Shown: positions 36,345 through 46,971, numbered from the stretch's first letter. The stretch is DNA of 64,000 nt from Pascua guehoae (GCA_001600415.1 BCJX01000012.1:71516-135515); one strand, 5' to 3'. The notes: generated from the sequence alone by a model not told the origin. Numbers and translations: made by a program.

Positions 36345-36560
36345 GTGCTGATGCGGGGGGGAGGGGGTTGTTTGTTGTGGAGACCAGACGACAGGACGGG
36401 TTGTGGTGGGGGGGCACAAGGGACGTCAGAGATAAGCGACAGAGACGCACGTGAAACACCACCACACACGCGAGCCGGCAGATGCAACACGGGCAAAACG
36501 ACCCAACCACCAAAACAGTAGACTCGGTCTGGGCCCGCACGCGCCAAAGATGCGACGACG

Positions 36561-36643
36561 AGGTCTGACTGGGAATCGAACCCAGATTACAAGAATGATC
36601 GCAGGATCAGAATCTTGTGTACTAGCCTTTATACGATCAAACC
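36561..36643 (-). tRNA. tRNA-Gln(CUG) with 11-nt intron
   Basis: The minus strand from 36643 folds as a complete tRNA. The acceptor stem is GGTTTGA with TCAGACC (one G-U) and discriminator U at 36561. The D stem is GTAT/GTAC, the anticodon stem CAAGA/TCTTG, and the T arm CTGGG-TTCGATT-CCCAG. The mature anticodon loop is TTCTGAT, anticodon CTG, reading CAG glutamine codons. An 11-nt intron (TCCTGCGATCA) sits one base 3' of the anticodon, the canonical position. The spliced length is 72 nt without CCA. A and B box sequences are intact; only a weak T-run terminator follows. Confidence 0.93.
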
Positions 36644-37714
36644 CCACAGAGACGTTGCGTGCATGTGCTCGCACGCTGCCGCGACTCGGCGGCGAGCACG
36701 GGTGGCGTGATACGTCGGGTCGGGGGTGGCGTGACGACGTCTTGCACCCTCGGCGTGTAGATGGTGCAGCCGAAAAGAAATCAGCCTCCGTCGGGGGGAG
36801 AGACCCTTTTGCGTGCTGGGGAGCGACACGTCGAGGCGGTCGTCGAGGTCAGACTGGGCGTGCAGTGTCACACGGTACACTGCGACTATGAGATGGAAAT
36901 GGGTCGTCGCGGCGTGCGACTTTGTGTATACTTCCATCACTCTCAGTGAGATGGGCCGGCCCGGTAGAGCGCCAAGAGACAATACATTCCCTAGTAGGGA
37001 ATGAACAGCAGAGCGGCAGGCAAGCGAGCAAAAGACGTGCCCCGTCTTGGGCAGTACCGACACGGTACAGTCCAATCCAGCCCAACCGAGTTGGTGTAAT
37101 GACGACAGACTTATGGTAGAGCTAGGCGCACACTGCCGCGCCGCCGTAGCGCTGCCCTCTTGAGTGTAGAAACTCTGTATCTCCTTTCTTCGTGTAACTC
37201 CATTCTATTGCTCCTACAACAGGAGTGCATGGCTAAACAAGGCAGACTTCTTTGCCCACGTGTGCGAACAGAACCGACCCCCCGTTGAGTGAGCGGATCG
37301 TGGAGGGCCAACCAATATTTTGCAGGTACTATCTTGGTTAATGAATGAAACAAACCGCTGGAGGCAAGGAACAGATGCTGGACGAGAAGGGCCGACGATG
37401 ATGGCCGCAGACAATGGCGATGATAATCACCATGACACGTGCAATGGAGTCGCAATGGACGCAGCCATGGGCAGCAGCCACGTCCGACAAGTTTGGCTGA
37501 CCCCCTCTCCATCAGCATGGGAGGGGGGGTAGCGCCACCCCTGTGACAGCACCGGAGTTTTCCTTGCCCACGTAGTGTGTGACTCCAGTCCTATATACAG
37601 CAGTGATGTTACAGTAGTGGCATAGTTGGGTGGATGTGGTCGTTCTTTATATCACCGTGTCTGTAACTGACCAGGTTACTTACACAAGTTCTCCAATGTA
37701 CAGTACATCCATCC
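36644..37714. other. intergenic between tRNA-Gln and the decayed gene
   Basis: About 1.07 kb without a supported gene. The left side is the 5' flank of the tRNA gene. Short open frames of up to 148 codons on both strands show no motifs. A direct pair ctccctagtaggg-like near 36985-37000 is short and probably chance. Confidence 0.5.
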
Positions 37715-39654
37715 TCAATCCTTCTTGTTGCCCGTTTTGACCTTCCCCTTCTTCCTCTTCGAGCCCGTGGCGACTGGAAGTCCTTGGGCCTTTCGCGCGG
37801 CCTTCTCGGCGGCCACCTTCCGGTCACGAACCCTCATCTGAGCAAGGCGCTTCTCCCTCGCCTCCGGGGTCTTATCGCCATACCTCTTCCTCCCCTTCGC
37901 GTTCAGCTCATCCTTCTCCTCCCGAGTCGTGTTCTTCCACTTCTCGGACGCCTTCTCGTGTTGGATAGCCGCGTCGCGCTCCTTCTCCTCGTCGGTGCGA
38001 GCGGCGAGGGTCGCCTGGCGACGGCTGTCCTTGACGGCGCGGAGCTCGACCTTGTCGTCCTCCGGCAGTTGTCGCGACGCTTTTCGTTCCGCGCGTCTTT
38101 TTTCGCCTGGTCCTTGACGGCGTACCGGTCACGAGCCTGGCTGTTTTCCTCGTCCTTTTCCTCCCTGGTCATCCCGCGACGTTTGGCCCTCTTTCGCGCT
38201 TGGTCGACCTTGTCGTAATAACGCTTGTGCTGGGCGCGCTTCTTCGACTTGGGCTGCTTGCGCTTGTAATCGCGGTGGTACTTTTGTTGCTCCTCGCGCC
38301 GCTTGGCCGTGGGGTTGCCACGGCGGCGGCTCGCGAGGCGCTCCTCGTACGTCATCGCGGCGGTGCTGGCCGGCTTTTCGTCGAACGGCGGGTGGCCGTT
38401 GCCGCCAGTGTACGCGAGGTCGGTGATCTTTCGGCTTGACAGCCGCTGGCGAAGCACGTTGCCGGTCTGCGTGGCCGTCCACATGTAAAGGACGCACTCG
38501 CAAAAGTGAGCAAGGAATGCGTCCAGGGCGCGCTCCTCGTGACTCTCAGTCGGCGGGATGACCACCGTGCCGACGAACACAGGCCGGTCGTAGCGGTCCT
38601 TGGACCGACGGTACTTGTCCGCGAACCCTTGCCCCGGGTGATTGTTTTCGGCCTCTCACCTGTGGTTGAGGCTGCGAGGCCGGGGCTGGGCAGTGTAGTC
38701 GTTGTATACAATGTCGGGAGTGGCCTTGGCGGACTGGAGGCGGTTTGTGCGGAGCGCGATCTTCTGATAAGAAAGCACCCCAGTGAGCTTGTAACCCCCG
38801 ATGGCGGCCAGCTGGGGGTTCGTGGGCGTCGACCCGCCAAAGTATGGCCTCCGTAGACGGGATGGGAGGTCGCTTCCACCGACTGTTCACGGATGGTGCG
38901 CAGTGCGATTTTCAGGACGCAACCATGCCTGTGCGCTTGTAGTCACCGATGGCTGCCAGCTCTGGGGCCGTTGGCGCGGGGCCATCGAGGGCCCGGACAA
39001 GAAGAGCCAGCAGGGCGGGGTTGATGTGCTCCAGAAAGGCGTTAAAAAAACTGTCCGGGCTTGTGCTTCGCTTTCGAACACGAGTTCGCCGGCGAGGATC
39101 TTTCGCCATCCCCAGCTGGTCGTGCTGTCTCGAACAGCGATGGCGATCAACGTGTTAAAGTGGGCCCTGAGACCCGACATTTGAGCGTGTGTCAAATCAT
39201 CGGGGTCGAGGCGAGGTACGTCGGCCACAACCGGAGCGTCTTCCCCGTCGCTTTCGGAGCCGTCGCTGTCGCTGTCCGACTGCCCGCCATCACTCTCGGA
39301 TTCCTCGTCGCTGTCCGACTCAAGCTCTTCGCTATTTCCCTCGATGGCGTCGTCGTCCCAGACACGGTGGTCGTCGCCCGAGTGGTCGACGTTTTCCTCG
39401 ATGACGTCGTCGCTGTCGACACTCTCGTCAACGAGCATTTAGACGTCTGCATCCCCTTCACTGGGCGCGCGCGAGAGAGGTGGTTCATCCCTTGAAGGCA
39501 GCGGCGCGACGAGCGACCCTTCCTCGTCGGCAAAGAAGGACGGTGAATCGACGTCGCTGGGTAGGAGTGAGGGTGAAGACGGGTGCTCCGCAGGGGGAGG
39601 GGACAAAGATGAGGAGGGATTGTCGGGTTGCGTCCAGAATTGCGCGCACGACAC
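37715..39654 (-). pseudogene. decayed lineage-specific gene with frameshifts and an internal duplication
   Basis: Successive minus-strand frames look like pieces of one protein. An acidic Ser/Pro start (39654-39439) ends at an in-frame TAA immediately before ATG 39438. An acidic domain (GDDHRVWDDDAIEG, then SESDGEDAPVV) leads to DLTHAQMSGLRAHFNTL and SWGWRKILAGELVFESEAQA. A one-base shift at the T7 run 39050-39044 moves the continuation (FLEHINPALLALLVRALD) to another frame, which stops at 38912. After a 149-nt imperfect duplication, a further frame (HEERALDAFLAHFCECVLYM) runs into a Lys/Arg-rich coiled tail. That tail changes frame near 38084-38060, at a run of four A, and stops at 37715. 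Codon bias in each piece is clearly coding. Unspotted introns might explain the stop near 38655 but not all breaks. Family not recognised. Either a pseudogene or local base-calling errors. Confidence 0.6.
38780..38977. repeat. 149-nt imperfect tandem duplication inside the decayed gene
   Basis: The plus-strand block gcttgtagtcaccgatggct at about 38936 recurs as gcttgtaacccccgatggcg at about 38787, with flanks also matching (gtgcgcagtgcgattt against gtgcggagcgcgatct). The spacing of about 149 nt is not a multiple of three, so the duplication itself shifts the frame. Confidence 0.6.
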
Positions 39655-41396
39655 GCGTGGGCCGCGGACTGCGTACCATGACGGTGGCTAGTGGGCGTGG
39701 ACAGGGGCAGAATCGGAGGATGGGACTGGGGGATGCGGAGTGTCGATGTAAAACGTGTAAAAGCATTAGGGGTGTCGAAGGAAGTAGGGTATATGTGACG
39801 GTTGGGGAGGTAGAAGGCAATAGGATGTGTGGAGGAGAGAGTGGGAAGGGAAGAGGGAAGAATGAGGGAAGGGGGATGGAGAAGGATTCGAGGAAGGTGC
39901 GGAGGTTGAGGGTGAGTGAGGGAGTAGAGGATGAATGGGAGTAGCCATCGTGCAAGGCTTTGTTTAGGAGAAGGATGGACAGAGGACCGATATCGACGCA
40001 AATAGGGTTGAGGAATAGATGGGGTGAGAATGTGGGATGTTGGGTGAAGAATAGAAGATGAAGGGTAAATGATAAGATAAGGAGGAAGGAAGAGGGCAGG
40101 AAGAGGGAAGGAAAAAGGAAGGAAGCGTAAGATAAGGACGAAGGAAGGAAGAGGAAGGGGAAAATGATACGATAAAGAAGAAGAAAGGAAGAAGGAATAA
40201 GAAAGGATAAGATAAGGACGAAGAAGGATGAGGGAAGGAAGGAAGAGGGAAGGAAGGAAGAGGGAAGGAAGAGTGAAGAAGCAAGGAAGAGGAAAGGAAG
40301 AGGAAAGGCAGAGGAAAGGATAAACGATGAAAGCAGCGGGTAGCAAAGATGTAAAGGGGGAAGACGTAAGAAAGGAGGGATAAAGAAGAAACAAAGGATG
40401 AAACGGGTAAAAATGTGCAAGGGAGAAGGGAAGGATCGGCGAGGAGGGAAGGACCGGCAAGCAGGGAAGGATCGGCAAGCAAGGTATCTAGATGGGTTTC
40501 GACAAGAATGTGACGAGGTGAGGATGAGAGGGAGTGATGGCAGTGACGCGATTGACCAGAATGCTTTTGCCCAGTGGTCCAGGGTAGTTGAGAGACATGG
40601 AGATGAAGGCATGTGTCAAAGGGAAGACGGCCGGAAGACGGGTTCGCAACGTAAAAGGAAGGCGCGTCGGTGAGGGTTGGGTGCGTGTTTGGTTCCGTTG
40701 GTTACGTTACCTACCTATTTGGCTCCGTTACCCACTCTGGCATGCATGGAGCATGACGTAATAGCCCCAGGCTGAGGGCACGTGAAATTGAAATTGCTTG
40801 GCGGATGCATTTGGCTGGCTGGAACACGGGATCAAAATTTCAACCCACCCTGCGTCGGCCGCTGGCCGCTGGCTGGAGTTGCATGAACAAAACCTGGTGC
40901 TAGCACAATACGACCGATGAGCATCTGTCACCATGCCACCAGCTCTCGGATTGTTGGCGAATGGCCATGTCACTGCCAGCTAGCCGAGGACATACTGTAG
41001 AACCAGAGTTTTTCCTATTCCGCAATTGGATAGGTGCAAGGCCGGCGGGCATTCACTTAATGTGCCACCATGAATTGTGCCCTCGTCCTGGGACGCCGAT
41101 GTACTTGCTTACCTCCCACGATGCGCACGATACAACTGAGTGCTCCAGCAGTGGAAAGCGATCGCCGTGTTCTGTGTGACGACCCGTGACGTCGATGTCG
41201 CAGTGCAAAAAGTAGAGGTCACGTGACCCAAATGTGGCACCACGTGGCACCGCCACACACCTCCTTCAGTCCTCCTCCTCAATCCACCATCGACCTCTCC
41301 ACCCTCTTCCGACCACTTGTCGTGCTCAAACCAGTTCCAATCGCGCCCCAACCGCTCGTAAATCCATATGTGCTGCATCTTCACCTTACAACGCCT
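39655..41396. other. intergenic, mostly a polypurine tract
   Basis: The left kilobase is GA-rich low-complexity sequence described separately. From about 40690 to 41396 the composition is ordinary, with the 3' flank of SDH1 at the right end. No gene is seen; the 428- and 375-codon minus-strand frames here are products of the low-complexity tract. Confidence 0.6.
39760..40670 (+). repeat. polypurine (GGAAGGA/GGAAGAG) low-complexity tract
   Basis: About 0.9 kb in which the plus strand is overwhelmingly A and G, with recurring ggaagga, agaggaaagg and gaaggaagag words but no fixed period. The minus strand is the matching CT tract (frames rich in Phe, Leu, Pro, Ser). Such tracts can form triplex DNA. 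Confidence 0.85.
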
Positions 41397-43892
41397 TTAG
41401 TACACGCGCTTGAATGGAGGAACGGCCTTGCACTCGTTCTCATCAAGGGTCGTACCGATAACCTTGCGGTACTTGAGCTCGACGTCGGGTTTGGTGGAGT
41501 CGGGCTGGAACGAGAGCGTGTGCTTCATCCATTCCTTGTCGTCCCTATCGGGATAGTCCTCTTTTCCTTGTCAGCGTTGCTCTCTCTTGACAAACTCGGA
41601 CATGAAGAAAAGAAGAAAGGTCGAAGGAGGAGGAAAAAAAGCGGAAGCAAAAATGATCGACACTTACCACGTGCGTGAGCGCCACGCGACTCCTTACGGG
41701 CCGCGGCCGAGACGACGGTCTGCATGGCGCACTGGAGGAGGTTGCGGAGCTCAAAGGTCTCGACAAGGTCCGAGTTCCAGATGAGGGAGCGGTCCTTGAT
41801 GCCGACCTGGTCGTAGGTCTTGAAGACCTCGGTCATGCCGCGGACACCGTCGTCGAGCGACGACTGGGTACGGAAGACGGCGGCGTCGGTCTGCATGGTC
41901 TTCTGCATCTTGAGACGGATCTCAGAGGTGTGGAGAGGGCCGTCAGCAGTACGCGTCTTCTCAATGTAGTCGATGGTCTCCTTGCCGAGGTCGTCCTTCA
42001 TGGGCTTGTGGGGGGTGTTGGGCTCGAGGGTCTCCTTGATGTGGTTTGCGCACGCACGGCCAAAGACGACAATGTCGAGGAGCGAGTTGGCGCCGAGACG
42101 GTTGGCACCGTGGACCGAGACACAGGCGGCCTCACCGGCGGCGTAGAGGCCGGGGACGACCTTGTCGTTGCCCTGCTCGTCGACGGTGATGACCTCACCA
42201 GTCCACTTGGTGGGGATACCACCCATGTTGTAGTGGACGGTGGGGAGGACGGGGATGGGCTCCTTTGTGACGTCGACACCGGCGAAAATGGCGGCCGTCT
42301 CCGAGATACCGGGGAGACGCTCGTGGAGAATCTCAGGAGGCAGGTGCGAGAGCTGGAGGTAAATGTGGTCGCCCTCGGGGCCGACACCACGGCCCTCACG
42401 GATCTCGACGGTCATGGAACGCGAGACAACGTCGCGGGACGCAAGGTCCTTTGCGGTGGGGGCGTAACGCTCCATGAAGCGCTCACCCTTCGAGTTGAGG
42501 AGGTAGCCACCCTCACCACGCGCGCCCTCGGTGATGAGACAGCCCGAGCCGTAGATACCCGAGGGGTGGAACTGGACAAACTCGAGGTCCTGGAGGGGGA
42601 GACCGGCGCGGACAACCATGCCGTTGCCGTCACCCGAGCAGGTGTGGGCCGAAGTGCACGAAAAGTAGGCACGACCGTAGCCACCGGTAGCAAGGACCGT
42701 CTTGTGCGAGCGGAAGCGGTGGAGGGTGCCGTCCTCGAGGTTGAGGGCAATGACACCGACACACTCGCCGTCCTGCATCAGGAGGTCAATGGCAAAGTAC
42801 TCGATGAAAAAGTTGGTGTTGTGGCGGAGCGACTGGCCGTAGAGCGAGTGCAGGAGCGCGTGGCCGGTACGGTCAGCAGCGGCCGCACAGCGGTACGCCT
42901 GGCCACCCTTGCCAAACTTGAGCGACTGGCCACCGAAAGCACGCTGGTAAATCTTGCCCTCCTTGGTACGCGAGAAGGGGACACCGTAGTGCTCGAGCTG
43001 GAAAGGGAGTTAGTTTACTGCGGTGTGCAAAAGTAGAGCCCAAAATCGCTCGCTCCCATCTCACTCACCTCAATAACAGTGTTGGGCGCCTCACGACACA
43101 TGTAGTGGATGGCGTCCTGGTCACCGAGCCAGTCCGAACCCTTGACAGTGTCGTACATGTGCCACCGCCAGTCGTCCTCGGTCATGTTGCCGAGCGCGGC
43201 GTTGATGCCGCCCTGCGCCGCAACAGTGTGACTACGCGTGGGGAAGAGCTTGGTAACACAGGCAGTCTTGAGGCCAGCCTCGGCTATGGAAGTGGTCAGC
43301 TGGTGCTGCTAAAGATGTGGCCGTGTGCGTGCGAGTGTGCCCATCTTTCGCACCAGGGCGCACGGCGCACGACACGACACAAGAAACTACTTACCAAGAC
43401 CGAAGGCCGCACGGAGACCAGCACCACCAGCACCGCTTGACATTGTCAGCTCCTTTCTCAATACCGACGCCCCGACGCCCTCTGCATGCCCCACGGGCAG
43501 ACTTACACAACGACAGCGTCGAACCTGGTTTCCCGTCAGCGGTTGCTCGGACAAACTAAATTGCGAACCCCGTCCCATAAACTTACTCGTGGTCGATGAC
43601 GGGGTAGCCCTTGTGCTGACCAAAGTTCTGTGCTCGTCAGCAACCGCAGCGAGGCGATCGTCGGGGGGCACGGGGCTGGGTAGAGGAGACCTCATGCAAT
43701 GGCCGCCTCTGCAACACCCAACTACACCCAGCAAGATGGGCCCAAAGCCCCTTGCACTTGTCCACTGCACTTCTTACGCACAGGAGCCTCCTGGGCACGA
43801 GCAGTCTGCGAAGCGACAACGTAGCTGCGGGCCTGGCGGGCAGCGACGCCGGCGGCGCGGGGGCGAGTGAGGGCGCGCGAGAGGCGCATCAT
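41397..43892 (-). CDS. SDH1: succinate dehydrogenase flavoprotein subunit, mitochondrial
   Basis: Sdh1 is the FAD subunit of complex II; it oxidises succinate to fumarate in the TCA cycle and passes electrons to Sdh2. Exons on the minus strand: 43892-43782, 43627-43587, 43524-43507, 43435-43395, 43283-43069, 42997-41668 and 41560-41397, giving 639 residues, the normal family length. The N-terminus ([20 protein letters not shown]) is a basic mitochondrial presequence. The dinucleotide-binding motif [13 protein letters not shown] is at 55-67. His89 in [12 protein letters not shown] is the covalent FAD attachment site. Substrate-site motifs [17 protein letters not shown] and [12 protein letters not shown], and [13 protein letters not shown], are intact. 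Several 5' exons are tiny (18 and 41 nt) but each junction restores conserved protein. The last acceptor was set after AAAAG because this gives the family sequence [13 protein letters not shown]. Confidence 0.97.
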
Positions 43893-44410
43893 CTTTGGCA
43901 AGGCAGAGAGGGGGTGGAGTGGTGATGAGCAAGGAAAAGAAAGCGACGACGACAGGGTTTCAGTACAAGAGATGGTGGTGGTGGTGGTGTGGGCGGCTGG
44001 GCGGCTGGGAGGGTAGGCCGGCCTGGGACTGGCTGCGAGGCGGCCAACTTGGGCACCTGGGTAGGCTGGGTAGGGCCGGGGCTGGCAAATGCGGCGCGTG
44101 TCACTGGCTGGAGCAAGGCAATGGGCTCCTGGGCGGAGTGTTGGTGCCTGCCCGCCAAATCACCTGCTTGCAGCTTGCTGCTTGGTGCTGCTCGCACGCC
44201 TCCAACAGGCGCCGCCTACGTCCACCTCTTTACCTGCCCCGGGGTCCGGGTGTAAAGAACCCCGAGTGAATTCCGATTACACCCGAGGTTTGGCACTTGA
44301 CGCTCACTGGATGACATCGGGTCCGCCCGATCCTACCGCGGTCTTTGCAACACGCGCTCGTGTGGCACTCGTGGCACATGCGTGCAGTGAGCACCATGCA
44401 AGCATTTGTA
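43893..44410. promoter_or_regulatory. upstream region of SDH1
   Basis: 518 nt upstream of the SDH1 start, between it and the repeat array. It includes a ggtggtggtggtgg run near 43973-43990 and a ggctggg-rich segment. I could not pick out specific binding sites or a TATA box. Confidence 0.4.
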
Positions 44411-44998
44411 AATAATGCAGCCAGCAAGGTGAGGACGAGTATACCAAGGCGAGATGTGGCAGAGTGGATGAGTCTTGTTCATTGCAAAGCACAACTCTAG
44501 GGTTCGTCTATGCCGACGAGTCTACAGTAGTCGGTGGATGCAGTTTGACATCTTGTCTGTCGCTTTTTGACAAGAAGCTGGGCCATCGAATGGTGTTGTA
44601 CAGTCGTGTATTGTATACCAAGACGAGCTGTCGCAGAGGGGATGAGCCTTGTGCATTGCAAAGTAATGTAAGAGATGCAACCAGCAAGACTACGACTACG
44701 GTATACCAAGGCAAGCTGTTGCAGAATTGAATCTTGTTCATGACAAAGCACAACTCTACGGTTCGTGTGATACAAGTCTAGTCGGTGGATGCAGTGTGAC
44801 ATCTTGTCTGTTGCTTTTGACAAGAAACTGGGTCATCAAATCGTGTTGTACAGTCGTGTACTGTATACCAAGGCGAGCTGTTGCAGAATAAGTCTTGTTC
44901 ATGACAAAGCACACCTTTACGGTTCGTCTGATACAAGTCTAGTCGGCGAATGCAGTGCCATCTTGTCTGTTGCGTTTTGCCAAGAAACCGGGCCATTG
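44411..44998 (+). repeat. four-copy tandem array with tRNA-like A/B box sequence
   Basis: Four diverged copies of a unit beginning ataccaaggcgagctgttgc lie at about 44440, 44616, 44702 and 44866. Three are about 165 nt and continue through cttgttcatgacaaagcac, acggttcgtctgatacaagt, catcttgtctgttgcttttg and gtgttgtacagtcgtgtact. The copy at 44616 is truncated after about 60 nt and restarts at gatgcaaccagcaag, which also precedes the first copy. Copy 1 contains TGGCAGAGTGG (44457-44467), matching a tRNA Ser/Leu-type A box, and GGTTCG 44 nt later, resembling a B box. This suggests a tRNA-derived SINE-like origin, but no folding tRNA is present. Confidence 0.65.
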
Positions 44999-45280
44999 GC
45001 TTGGTCTCAACGCCGCATGCGGGATGCACCAAGCAGCAGTGGGTCGCACGCGTGTATCCAGCATGATAGGTCGCACGCCTCGCGTCCGTCGCAGGATCTC
45101 AGGAGGGATCCATGATGGCTGCAAATACTTGGTGCAGCATGGTGCAGACGCACAGACACTGTATGTGGTGCACCACTGCCCCCGAAGACTGTGACGACGA
45201 TCACGACGTGTCAAGGCGATTGCAATGTTGACAATCACCCGACAATCCAACTGCAGCTGCCCGATGATCAGGTGCTCCAC

Positions 45281-45317
45281 AGTATCCACAGTATCCACAG
45301 TATCCACAGTATCCATA
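45281..45317. repeat. 9-nt tandem repeat agtatccac (four copies)
   Basis: Four consecutive copies of agtatccac, the last followed by a diverged atagcc. The minus strand reads GTGGATACT. Too short to code. Confidence 0.9.
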
Positions 45318-45534
45318 GCCATCATGGAAACCAATTTGCCATGGTATCCACAATTCCACAAGTGTCACCCAAGCTCCAAGTTGCCTACTCTCTGCCCGAG
45401 TGATCAATCACACACGTCCCGAGAGCTCCAACTGGCTACTCTGCCCAAACTATCAATGACCACACGTACCTAGAGCTCCACTGCCTCTTGCGTGCCCGAT
45501 CGTCGAGTCTTGTACACGCCCGTTTCGCACCTCG

Positions 45535-45632
45535 GTGGCACACCCTGGCACACCTGGCACACCACTGACACACCACTGACACACTGGCACCCACACACAC
45601 CACTGACACCTGGCACCCACTGACCCACCGGT
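45535..45632. repeat. CA-rich degenerate minisatellite (acaccactgac)
   Basis: Several degenerate copies of ggcacacc, acaccactgac and actggcaccc in alternation, with a loose period of 10-12 nt. Confidence 0.7.
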
Positions 45633-45989
45633 AGTTCTGGATACATGGACAGCTACGGGGCTACACGCGCGTCTCGCGCTGGCCAGATTGTGGCCTTTTG
45701 TATTTTCTGCGCGGCATGTCAGCGGGGCCAGCGGGGTCTCGCAGCAATGTCGTACGCACCTATAGTACAGTTGTGGGCTGCGTGTATCTCCCACGTCACA
45801 ACGTCCCCGAAGCCGCACCCAGCCCGAGCTCGGGTTTTATTCGCGTGCCTGCGCGACCGAGGCCCGCCGAGGTCCAAGTTGACGCCGACCTGGACGCCCA
45901 AGCCAGCCTCAGACGCCCGCCCAAGCCAGCGCCGACACACGCCGACACCAGCCTCCGCCGCCACCAGGCGCCGGCGTCGCGGCCCGTGC

Positions 45990-46766
45990 TCAAACAACCC
46001 GCATAACAAGCATTAAAGCCCACACCCCCGCCCTAGCGCGATACTCCTCCCGCTCCCTCCCCACCACCACCACCCTGCCCTCCCCCGCAATCCTCTCCAC
46101 TTCACGGGCATACCCGCCCGACACCCAGATATCCTCGAGGACGGTGGCGACGACATACCCCCCCTTGCGCGTGACGCGGACAAACTCTGCGAGGACGGCG
46201 GGGCCGACGTGCCCCTGCGTGAGTGTGCCGACGCACACGAGGGCGTCGTACGCGCCGTCGGCCGCGGGGAGGGGCTTGGTCAGGTCGGCGACGCGGAGGG
46301 TGCGGTAGGCGCGGGTCTGGTGGGCGCGCGCGAGCATGCCGGGGGAGAGGTCGAGGCCGTCGATGGCCAAGTTGGGGCGGAGGCGGGCGAGGTGCGTGCC
46401 GACTAGGCCGGTGCCGCAGCCCGCGTCGAGGATCGTGAGTGCGGTGGGGCCGTTGCCGTTGGCGTGCCCGTGTCCGTTGGCGTGCCCGTTGGCGTGCTCG
46501 TTGGCGTGCTCGTTGGCGTGCCCGTTGGCGCCGTTGGGAGGGCCGTTGGGAGGCATGCCGTTGGCACCCACCTCGACGCCCATGACGCGCAGGAGCGTCT
46601 CGGCGGCACGCGCGGGGGCGACATAGCCGTGCGCCTCACCCGTAACGTCGGCGTCGTAGCTCGCCGCCCACTCGTCGTAGGCCTGCTGCATCGCCGCGGG
46701 GTCGCTGTCTAATGCGAGCTTGTAGACGCGCTCCAGGAACGGGTTGCCGGCCGTGTTGACTGTCAT
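45990..46766 (-). CDS. SAM-dependent class I methyltransferase, METTL27/WBSCR27-like
   Basis: A single-exon gene of 258 residues. The SAM-binding motif I is TILDAGCGTGLVGTHLA at 111-127, followed by GLDLSPGMLARA (motif II-like, acidic D139 for the ribose) and ALVCVGTLTQGHVGP plus EFVRVTRKGGYVVATVLED (post-I and motif IV/VI regions). The N-terminal segment AYDEWAASYDADVTGEAHGY at 29-48 is the signature I associate with METTL27-like proteins; their substrate is unknown to me. Residues about 82-106 are a HANGHANEHANG low-complexity insert encoded by a 12-nt tandem repeat and placed just before motif I. I chose ATG 46766 because it gives a compact start and lies close downstream of TATA-like sequence. 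Confidence 0.85.
   Translation of the reverse strand: MTVNTAGNPFLERVYKLALDSDPAAMQQAYDEWAASYDADVTGEAHGYVAPARAAETLLRVMGVEVGANGMPPNGPPNGANGHANEHANEHANGHANGHGHANGNGPTALTILDAGCGTGLVGTHLARLRPNLAIDGLDLSPGMLARAHQTRAYRTLRVADLTKPLPAADGAYDALVCVGTLTQGHVGPAVLAEFVRVTRKGGYVVATVLEDIWVSGGYAREVERIAGEGRVVVVGREREEYRARAGVWALMLVMRVV
46462..46540. repeat. 12-nt in-frame repeat inside the methyltransferase gene
   Basis: Copies of gttggcgtgctc or gttggcgtgccc in tandem, six to seven units with small deviations. The minus strand encodes (G/E)HAN tetrapeptides. The unit length preserves frame. Confidence 0.9.
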
Positions 46767-46960
46767 TGTGTGGCGTTTGGGTGCGGGTGCGGTAGTGTCT
46801 GTGGGTGTGGCGGGCTGGCGTGGCGGGTGGGGCTGGGGGGTGTTGTTTGGTGTGTGGTGGTGCGGGTGCGGCGAGAGTGGACCGAGGGTACAAGGCAAGG
46901 TGGTAGTGTAAACCTGCGAGGTGCAGTGGTGGGTACGCACGCGCAGAAGAGGGCGCCGGG

Positions 46961-46971
46961 NNNNNNNNNNN
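46961..46971. other. 11-N assembly gap in a G-rich stretch
   Basis: Eleven N bases follow gggcgccggg and precede ggggg. The gap lies about 195 nt upstream of the methyltransferase start, in its promoter or leader. Its true length is unknown. Confidence 0.95.

Larger units (their letters stand above)
34900..36560. other. intergenic, contains a dispersed repeat copy and a TG microsatellite
   Basis: The region downstream of the RhoGEF gene begins AT- and A-rich (polyadenylation zone near 34900-35010). It holds copy 1 of a dispersed repeat at about 35380-35960 and a TG-rich microsatellite near 36302-36344. No gene is seen. Confidence 0.5.
44999..45989. other. intergenic with short tandem repeats
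   Basis: 991 nt between the array and the methyltransferase stop. It holds an agtatccac repeat (45281-45317) and a cacaccactgaca-rich stretch (about 45535-45632). No gene is seen. Confidence 0.5.

Noticed and set aside
39192..40612. Minus-strand frames of 428 and 375 codons rich in Phe, Leu, Pro and Ser
   Set aside because: Translation of the polypyrimidine strand of the low-complexity tract; the two frames overlap and neither has domains. They are not membrane proteins.
41675..43036. 453-codon plus-strand frame opposite SDH1
   Set aside because: Antisense of the main SDH1 exon, which carries complete, conserved flavoprotein motifs.
44497..45032. Minus-strand frames of 81-108 codons across the repeat array
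   Set aside because: Three similar frames simply reflect the tandem copies; stops and shifts fall at different places in each copy, so no coding constraint is visible.
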